A stretch of DNA of 64,000 bases from Atrina japonica (taxonomy: Eukaryota > Mollusca > Bivalvia > Pterioida > Pinnidae). How positions within the stretch are numbered: the first letter of the stretch is position 1; each line of letters opens with the position of its first letter. The translations under genes were made by a program, and so were the position numbers. Shown here one piece after another: positions 35,806 through 45,443 of this stretch. Under the pieces are notes generated by a model, which was not told the origin of the DNA, searched no databases, and saw only the letters and a program-made list of their open reading frames with translations. The DNA lies in NCBI GenBank assembly GCA_030159075.1, contig BROG01000047.1, forward strand, positions 1,652,501 through 1,716,500, in the 5' to 3' direction.

Positions 35806-38800
35806 AACAAACAAACATACATACATACATACATACTGACAGACAGACAGGCAGGCAGGCTCGCACGCACGCACGCACACACCTTCCTACCTACCTACCT
35901 ACCTACATACATACATACATATTAAATACATACATACATACATACATACATACATACATACATACATACATTCAGACATATATACACATGTACATACAAA
36001 CATACATGCATGTACGTTTTGTTTTGTTTTGTTGTTGTTTAACGTTCCACTCAAGAATCTTTCACTCATTTGGAGACGTCACCAAATGCCGGTGAAAGGA
36101 TTCAAATTTTGGCTCATGCTCGGCACTTACGGCCATTGAGTAGTAAGGGTTCTTTAACGTGGCGACACCTAATATGACACGGGACCTCGGGTTTTACTGT
36201 CTCATCCGAAGAACAGGAGCATGCACGTACGTTCATACATACATATTGCCACACGTACGATCTGCAACACCTACTGTATTTTCTGATTTGACTTTATTGA
36301 TTCTAGTTTTGTCTTTACAGAACTCCAGGAATTTTAATGCCAACCTGGGTGATATGATGTGTACTGTGGTATTTGATTGAGTTACACAAACCTTGACTAC
36401 AAATACAACAAAGAAATATGTTTTAATCACTGTTTGTATCCATGTATCAAAAATATTCTAAAGTTTTGCCAGTCATCTTTTGATACATTAACATATCAAT
36501 ACAGATTATTGAAATCTACTTCAGCAGTATATTTGATATTAAAGAGTTAACCGATGTTTTCTATTTAGATAGTAATTCAGTCATTGTGCAACGTACGGTA
36601 TGGTGAACGAAATTAACATCGATATACATCTGTGGGACATGAAATAATCAATTCAAAACTTAATATTAAATACAAAATGTACTTGAACTTTGAAATGTTT
36701 TTTTAAAATAAAATGCCGAGTAATTTTCGATTCAAAAATCGAATTTCAAATGAATGATAGAAGACATAAAATATATTAATATTATCAAAAGCTTTTATCA
36801 GTTTATAACAACACTATGGTTAAGTGGTTTTTCTGTGATATCTATATATAAAATTATCTTTATGGATTTCTCATGTTTAAATTTGTTCTTTATTCAGTTG
36901 CATATCATGTACATGGGTCAATACTTTCATTTCAATATTCTTTGTTAATGGTTAATGCTATTTGAAACAACTTAATGCAAATATAGTTAATGTTATTTGA
37001 AACAATATAGTGTTAACAAAATAGAACCTTGGGTATGATTTGATCGCAATATATTCTCTTTTTTCTATTTCATGTCTGTAACCAAAGCTCACACAATAGT
37101 AAGTATGTCTGTAAACAACCAAACCCTACACAACAGTAGGTAATTCTGTAAACAACCAAACACCTACATAAGAATAGATTATGTGATATTATCTGTAAAC
37201 AACAAACACCTACACAAGAATAGATTATGTGTTGTTATCTGTAAACAACTAAAACCTACACAACAGTAGGTACGTCTGTAAACAACCAAACACCTACACA
37301 AGAATAGATTATGTGATGTTATCTGTAAACAACCAAAACCTACACAATAGTAGGTACTTCTGTAAACAACCAAACACCTACACAAGAATAGATTATGTGA
37401 TGTTATCTGTAAACAACCAAAACCTACACAATAGTAGGTACTTCTGTAAACAACCAAACATCTACACAAGAATAGATTATGTGACGTTATCTGTAAACAA
37501 CCAAAACCTACACAATAGTAGGTACTTCTGTAAACAACCAAACACCTACACAAGAATAGATTATGTGACGTTATCTGTAAACAACCAAAACCTACACAAT
37601 AGTAGGTACTTCTGTAAACAACCAAACATCTACACAAGAATAGATTATGTGATGTTATCTGTAAACAACCAAAACCTACACAATAGTAGGTACTTCTGTA
37701 AACAACCAAACACCTACACAAGAATAGATTATGTGACGTTATCTGTAAACAACCAAAACCTATACACAAGATTTGGTACGTCTATAAATACAAATACTGA
37801 TGTGAAACAGTCGGTTTGTCAGAAAACAATTACATCAATCAACAAAATAGACGGTTGGCATGTCAAGAAAACAGAACTTTTGTTTTTCAACAAAACAGAA
37901 GCTTCGTATGTCAACAAAGCAGAAGGTTTGTATGTCAACAAAAGAGAAATTTCGTATGTCAACAAAAGAGAAATTTCGTATTTCAACAAAACAGAAGGTT
38001 CATATGTCAACAAAACAGAAGGTTTGTATGTCACCAAAACAGAAATTTCGTATTTCAACAAAACAGAAGGTTTGTATGTCAAAAAAACAGAAATTTCGTT
38101 TGTCAACAGAACAGAAAGTTCGTATATTAACAAAACAGAAGGTTCGTATGTCAACAAAACAGAAGGTTTGCATGTCAACAAAACAGAAATTTCGTATTTC
38201 ACCAAACAGAAGGTTGGTATGTCAACAAAACAAAAGTTTGGTATGTCAGCAAAACAGAAGGTTTGTATGTCAACAAAACAGAAATTTCGTTTGTCAAAAA
38301 AACAAGGTTCGTATGTCAACAAAACAGAATGTTGGTATGTCAACAAAACCTTTAAATTTATAGTATAGGTTCGTAAGTACACAATAACAAAATTACACAG
38401 GAGAATATATTTATTTGTTTGTTTGTTGTTGTTTAACGTCCCACTCAAGAATATTTCACTCATATGGCGACGTCACCAAATGCCGGTGAAGGGCTTCAAA
38501 TTTTGGCCTATGCTCGGCACTTACGGTCATTGAGCAGTGAGGGTTCTTTAACGTGCCGACACCTACTGTGACACGGGACCTCCAGTTTTTACTGTCTCAT
38601 CCAAAAGACAGGAAACCAACCTGCCGCAGGCGGGACTCGAACTCACGACCTCACGATCCAGAGTCGAGCGCGCTACCGACTGAGCCAGGCCGGCTCCATA
38701 TTTATTTGTAATACAAAAACCGCTACAAAAATGGAAGATTTGTCTGTTACCAGTTACATTAAATTAAGCATTTTACGTGTTTTATAGCTTAGCTCCGCCT

Positions 38801-41800
38801 ATACACACTCACAGAAATTGTGATATATTTATAGGATAAGATCACAGGTCTACATGTCTGACACATATATTTGTTGTGATCCGCTTGAAAACTATGAAAC
38901 TATATATGTAACGAAAATGCCAAAATATGTTATTTTGACGCTTTCAAAGTGACGTAACTCTAGTAAGTTTTTACCATTATCGAATTAATTACTGATATCA
39001 TGGTTATAAAGCAGCACGTTTTTAGAGAAAATCTGCTTGTAAAAAAACTCAAGTTATTCAACGGAATCCCAAAATATGACTGACGAAGCCGTTGCAAGAC
39101 GACAAACTAGGTGATCCACAAGTATGTACTCAGTTTGCAGACGACACAAAACGGAAATCTCAGTCAGACATCACAATTCAGAGGGCACGCACCATGTTAC
39201 TTTAGATATGATAATTTCAAAACATTAAAAAGTCAATAAAACACTATTTGAAATAAATCGAACTAAGTCTGAATGGAACAATGAATGTTTATGTTTGAAT
39301 CGGTAAATTATTGAATACAGTAGACTGGTGCGAATTATACCATCCCTTTTACATTGATTGCATTTTATCTGTTATGTTTGCGTTTGCATTAAAACATCCT
39401 CGTGACAAATATATATATATAAGCAGATCGATCCTTTTCGTTTCCATGTTTCTACGAAAGCTGATTAATTACATTTTTTTTTTTGGCACTGATACCTGCC
39501 CATGTTAAATACAAACCAATTCCGCTAGAAACCAATAAGAATTTTCTATCTTGTGTACCACGTGACATTTCTATAATGTATAAGTATACACTATCGTTTC
39601 GGTTTCCTCCATTGGAACCCTTTATTCCGTTAAAAGCGGAAGATTACATGCAACTTTTCACGTGATTGCTATTATATTTTCGCGAATAAAAGCATAATTC
39701 TCGTTCCCGTGAGATTCTTGTTCTCTCAGATTATATTTCTTGTTTCCTGAAATGGTTTAGTTATTTCTTTCCCAAATTTATATCTCCTTCTCAAGAAATA
39801 CAAATTAATTTTCCACAAATATAAAATGATAACAAATTATTTCTTACACTAAAAGTTGTTGTTTATTGCTATTTAACGTCCCACTCAAGAATTTTTCACT
39901 CATATCGAGACGTCATCAAATACCGGTGAAGGGCTTCAAATTTTCGCCTATGTTCGGCACTTACGACCATTTAGCAGTGAATGTTCTTTAACGAGCCGAC
40001 ACCTACTGTGACACGGGACCTCGGTTTTATTGTCTCATCCAAAGGACAGGTAAAGCCAGCTGTATCCCCTGAGACTCGAACCCGCGACTCTCCGGTTGCG
40101 AATCGAGCAATGCTTTAAAACAACCACATTCTACCCTCGTTGCTGTAGATCTAATATTGATACAAACATTTTCCAACATTTTGGAAATTTCGATCCCTAA
40201 CAATTCCATGGCGATGGTTGACATTTATCTACATTATGCTTATGTTTTTTTTTTTTAAAACAGAGCAAGAACTGGAATTTAAAACATGTAATGTTATACA
40301 ATCGATTTCAGATAATAATAATAGAGTGTGGAGTTAGAAGTATCCCGATTCACTGGGTAAATCTTTTCAAAAATAAATAGTAGATTTGTTCTCAGATTGC
40401 AAAAATCAATTTGATGATAGGAATGGTATACGTGTAAAACGACAGCATCAATTAATCAATATGTGAATTAGAATAAAATTGACATGGTATTTAACAAGAA
40501 TAATAAAAGTAACTTCAGAGCATTCGAGTTGCATCTAAAATGTTTCTATTTTCAATGCTATAACTGTTATCGATACTGGTTACATATTCCGTAATTATGA
40601 AACAAATAAGCGCATTGTAGGCCAAAAAACAACAGCCTCGTGGTTCTCTTGTTAAGGAACAAAGATCTATGAGTTATCGGTCTACTAAGTTAAATTGACA
40701 TATGTTTACAAGCACAAGGAGTCTAAACTGAATGATAACGGGGTTGACAGACTATTTTATCCCATATATTTTCATCATATATAGTCAAACTTCTTTGGTC
40801 ATTTCAAATTATCAAATATGTTCACCCAATGCCATTGCCGTCGAAATATACTTCGTGTAAGTATAAAAAATAAAACTGCATGGGCGTAGCAACCTGTAAC
40901 GCAAACACGCATTTGCCTACACATCGAATTCGCAAAAAATGGGGAAAATACTCATTCTGAGAAGTTTTGTGAAACACAGGCAAGTACTCTTTCGAAATAG
41001 TGGGAAAAGTGTTATTTTCTGGAGCTTTTGGGTGTCTCATCCCTCCCTAGATCGATCCCCTACCAAGGTTTTGCCCCGGATGATGGATCCACTGTGGTAC
41101 TAATTGGCCCATACCACTCTTCGTAGTTTTGAGTACACAACATTTTTGCTTAGCTACTCCCCTGAAATGATTGCCTTTTACATTGACACATTTTACAATG
41201 TATTTACCTTTAAACTTGTGATTTTATTACGTCAAACGAACCACACATTGTCAACATACTTCCAGTGTCTTGTATTTACCATATATAATACCATTAGTTA
41301 TTTCACTGCCACGTGGCCACTCCTAAGTTTTATACTGTTTGTTCCTTACGCAACTTTATCAGAGCAGTCATTAACAATATATACGAGAATAAATTTACTT
41401 TTGCTGAAAAATAAATAAAACAGAAAGAAAGCGAATCGATATTTACTTAAACAGTGACAATAGACTTGTCTTTGCTTTCAGAAATCAATTTCAAGTCATT
41501 TATTAATAAAAAGGGGTTTATATTTCATTTCTATTCCGTTATCTGACAGCAATTTTTGTTCTGTTTGGCTATAGTAGAGATAAGGAAATGACATCGTTCA
41601 GATCAAGACATCAAATAAATCTGCTTGAAATATGTTGTGGAAGATATCTATGCTGGGAAAATAATCAGATAACTCACATACATACACAAATGGTTTTATC
41701 AACACATCAGATTAATAAATACAAGCTGAGATGAAATTTTCATGTAATCAACTCCTAGTCGTCTAGACAATTGTATTGTATTGACAATTAGGTTTTGTGC

Positions 41801-44800
41801 GATTTACAACTTACGATTCGGAGATTCGCTCAAAAGGCAGTAAATGACGATAAAGTTTATGATGTCATACGAAACTGCTCCGCGAACTATTATTTCATAA
41901 CAAATTTATTTTATATGGCAGTAATGTCTGTACATATTATAATTTGTCCGCGTTGAGAACTGTCAACAGAAAACTTTATTGGCGACCATATTCTGTTAGG
42001 AGCGGCAGATGAACTGAGGTTGGTGGGTGACCTTATCTCAGCAAAATATTTATACTTTTGAAGTTATGATTTATCAAAGTCTTCTTTTATCACTTTGGAA
42101 ATAATGGTTGTAGGAAGTTAGGAGTGTGAGTGTTGAAGATATGGTCCAAAAAATATAAGCGGGGAGCAAACAAAATGTAAATCTAATGTATATCCCAACA
42201 CTTGACATCAGTGATCTAGAATGCAATCATGTGTAGAATCTGGATTGCAAAAGAAACATGATGGTATATGTAATACGATTCATAACACAAAGGCCAAAGT
42301 TTAACATTCCTAAGGAATATATATGCCATGCTATATCACGCCCAGTACGTGGTAGTTTCTGCTAATATTGGTAAAGTAGTTTATATTATTATGCCATATA
42401 AAGTAGTCTATGTTACTACGCCGAATAAAGTAGTTCATGATACTGCGTCATATCTGGTCAAATGGTAGCCACTTTGTCTAAAATTCTGTCTACAAAACAA
42501 CTGAAAAGATAGCATAAAAGTTTTCAATTTGTGGCAAGCTAAATGTGATCGGTAGTACCAATGTGTGTTAAACGAACTCTAGTTAAACCGTGTGTTGAAA
42601 GAGATGTTTTTCACACTATACGAAGTGTGTTACACCAAAACATTGATTGACCAACATAATACCTCTAACAATAACAAATTGGTACGAAGTTTTGTATGAG
42701 CATTACTAGATCTCAACAACCATATAAAATAATAAAGATCTGGTCTTGTAAATGATGTACAATAAGATTATAATTTTACAGTATTATGCAAAATTCAGCT
42801 ATCGTCCAGTCAAGTGGTGTTGGAGAACCCAGATGACGACTTCTTTCCTTCAGCAAATAAAATAACAGGATTTCGCCATATTCTTGTTTCTCTAGGTGGC
42901 TCATTTTTAAACTTGAAATTATTCCTTTCGTAAAACAAGAGATTCTAAGACTGTAGCTTTTTGTCTCTTGAACAAATATGGTTAAGGGTCCAGGCCCCGC
43001 TTGTACAAAACAAAATAAAAGCAAAAACTCAAACAATGTATTGCATATTGTAGTTCTCGAGTCCAATATGCATGTATGTGGATCTTTACATCTCGTCAGG
43101 ACAATTTAAACGTATATGGTGAGGTTATCAGTGTTTTAGAGGGGCACAAGGGCAGGAAACGAATAAAGAATATTCATGTATGGTCTTGGTCGGGTGTCAA
43201 AGCTGTGACCTTGCGCCTTAGAAACCAGCGCTCTTACCAAATTGATTGCAAACGATTACGATGTATACTGAAAGACAAGTTCCGAAGATTCATATTTACT
43301 TCAATAATATTTACTCTAAGAAACAGAAAGGTGCAAAAAAGAAGTTCCCCAGCTTTTTCGGTTACGGTCAACTGGTTATATCTTTGCATTATTTTGTTGC
43401 GGGTAGGTCAACCAAGAATGTTTAAATAGCCAACAATTCAGAAACTGATTAAATATAACGGATCTACATTAATGTGAATATTAAGCTTTGCATGGATATT
43501 ATAAAAGAAGTCTAAGCCACAAATTTCAATAAACAAAAACATTTAAAAGCTCCTGAAGAAGTCCTCAGGTAGAGAGTGCGAGGATTGTAAAGTTGTTTGG
43601 ATAAATAAAAAACCTTTAACATGGTGTAAAGCTTGTCGCGTAGAAAACTGTGAATATTTACCCGATCCAATATTTTTTTTTTATTTGGTAAAGCGACTTT
43701 GTTTAAATTTTCGTCGCGCATATTAAGTTCGCCTTTAAATACCGGGCACTGACTTAAATATTCATATCTCTCCTTTCACATTTTTTTTTTTTTTTTTTTT
43801 TTTTAAAAATACAAATCTATTGGCGTAATACAGACCACATGAATTCATTGCATTTAGTATCATTTGCAATTGGTACACTCCGATTTTTCGTCGTGGCATT
43901 ATAAAGATTCTTTTTTTACAACATGACAATACATTTATGTTCATCATTTAGCCATATATGATACCAAATTTTCTTTCGGAACTCTACATCTTTTTTTAAA
44001 TTCGAGCAGCTCAACTGATGAAGTCATACAATCTTTTATACAGAGTTGTCGGTCCTTGCACTATCGATCAATCTCTGTCAACGTCTCAACTTTTTCCAGT
44101 TTCTAGAAAAATATATAAATCTACTGTAGATTTTAATCTTTATAAAGTATTGATCTTTTTGCACATATTTTAGTGCTGACACAGAATGTAATACTATTTG
44201 AGGCGATTATACTTTTTAAAAGAAAAATATCAGAAAAACTCGATCACGGTGGGAAAATGCCACACATTTTCCACAACTAAAGTGATTTCATACGAATCTC
44301 AAACCTTCTCAGACTAGAGGTAAAACATCGCGATGTTCGGCGTAATATTGTTACCCCCTTTCCGGTTCCCATGTTAACATTGGAAAATTGTGTTAAATTA
44401 ATATAGGCCTACGTACTTCTAATTACACGTATTCCAAGTTAATGTTGGTCCGACCACAAGAGACCGAAACTATGTCAATAAAATAAAGTCTAGTACATTG
44501 AAACCTCGCTATTAAGATCACCTAACTGACTGACTCAAAGTGGTCTGTTTAGTAGTGAAACCTCGCTATTAAGACCACCTGACTGAGGACTCAAAGTGGT
44601 CTGATTAGTGAGGTGGTCTGATTAGTGAGGTTTTACACAGGAGACTCGCTATTAAGACCACCTGATTAACTGACTCAAAGTGGTCTGTTTAGTAGTGAAA
44701 CCTCGCTATTAAGACCACCTGACTGAGGACTCAAAGTGGTCTGATTAGTGAGGTTTTACACAGGAGACTCGCTATTAAGACCACCTGATTAACTGACTCA

Positions 44801-45402
44801 ATGTGGTCATTAGTGAGGTGTTACAGGGGAACCTCGCTATTAAGACCACCTGACTGACTGACTCAAAGTAGTCTGATTAGTGAGGTGTTACATAGGAACC
44901 TCGCTACTAAGACCAACTAACTAACTAACTCAAAGTTTTCTGATTAGTGAGGTGTTACATAAAAACCTCGATACTAACACCACCTAACTGACTGACTCGA
45001 AGTGGTTGGATTAGTAAGGCGTTACTATGGAACAACGCTACTAAGACCACCTAACTGACTGACTCAATGTGGTCTGATTAGTGCGGTGTTACAGTGGAAC
45101 CTCACTATTAAGACCACCTAATTGACTCAAAGTGGTCTGATTAGTGAGGTGTTACATTGAAACCTCGCTACTAAGACCACCTAACTAACTGACTTAAAGT
45201 AGTCTGATTAGTGAGGTGTTACAGTGGAACCTCGCTATTAAGACCACCTAACTGACTAAATTAAAGCGATCTTATTAGTGAGGTAGTCTCTTAAGTGAGG
45301 TTCTGTACTATTAAATAGTTATCAAGAGACTGGAAAGTTATGGTATGAAATGTGAGTTGGTATCCTAAGCGAGGTGGTCTTAGGCGAGGCTATAGCGCGC
45401 GC

Positions 45403-45443
<41 letters not shown>

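Noticed and set aside
37090..37765. CRISPR-like regularly spaced repeat
   Set aside because: Eukaryotic locus, units contiguous at 84 bp with no unique spacers.
37313..38368. 351-codon frame with YVNKTEG repeats as a repeat-protein gene
   Set aside because: Period divisible by three keeps both strands open; no leader, splice or flanking codon evidence. Kept as a minisatellite finding only.
43076..43429. 117-codon plus-strand frame
   Set aside because: Overlaps a SINE-like segment (TTTACATCTCGTCAGGACAA, tRNA-like pieces); no protein family recognised.
44495..45315. CRISPR-like array of palindromic repeats
   Set aside because: No unique spacers, unit length varies, and the setting is an intron of an animal gene.
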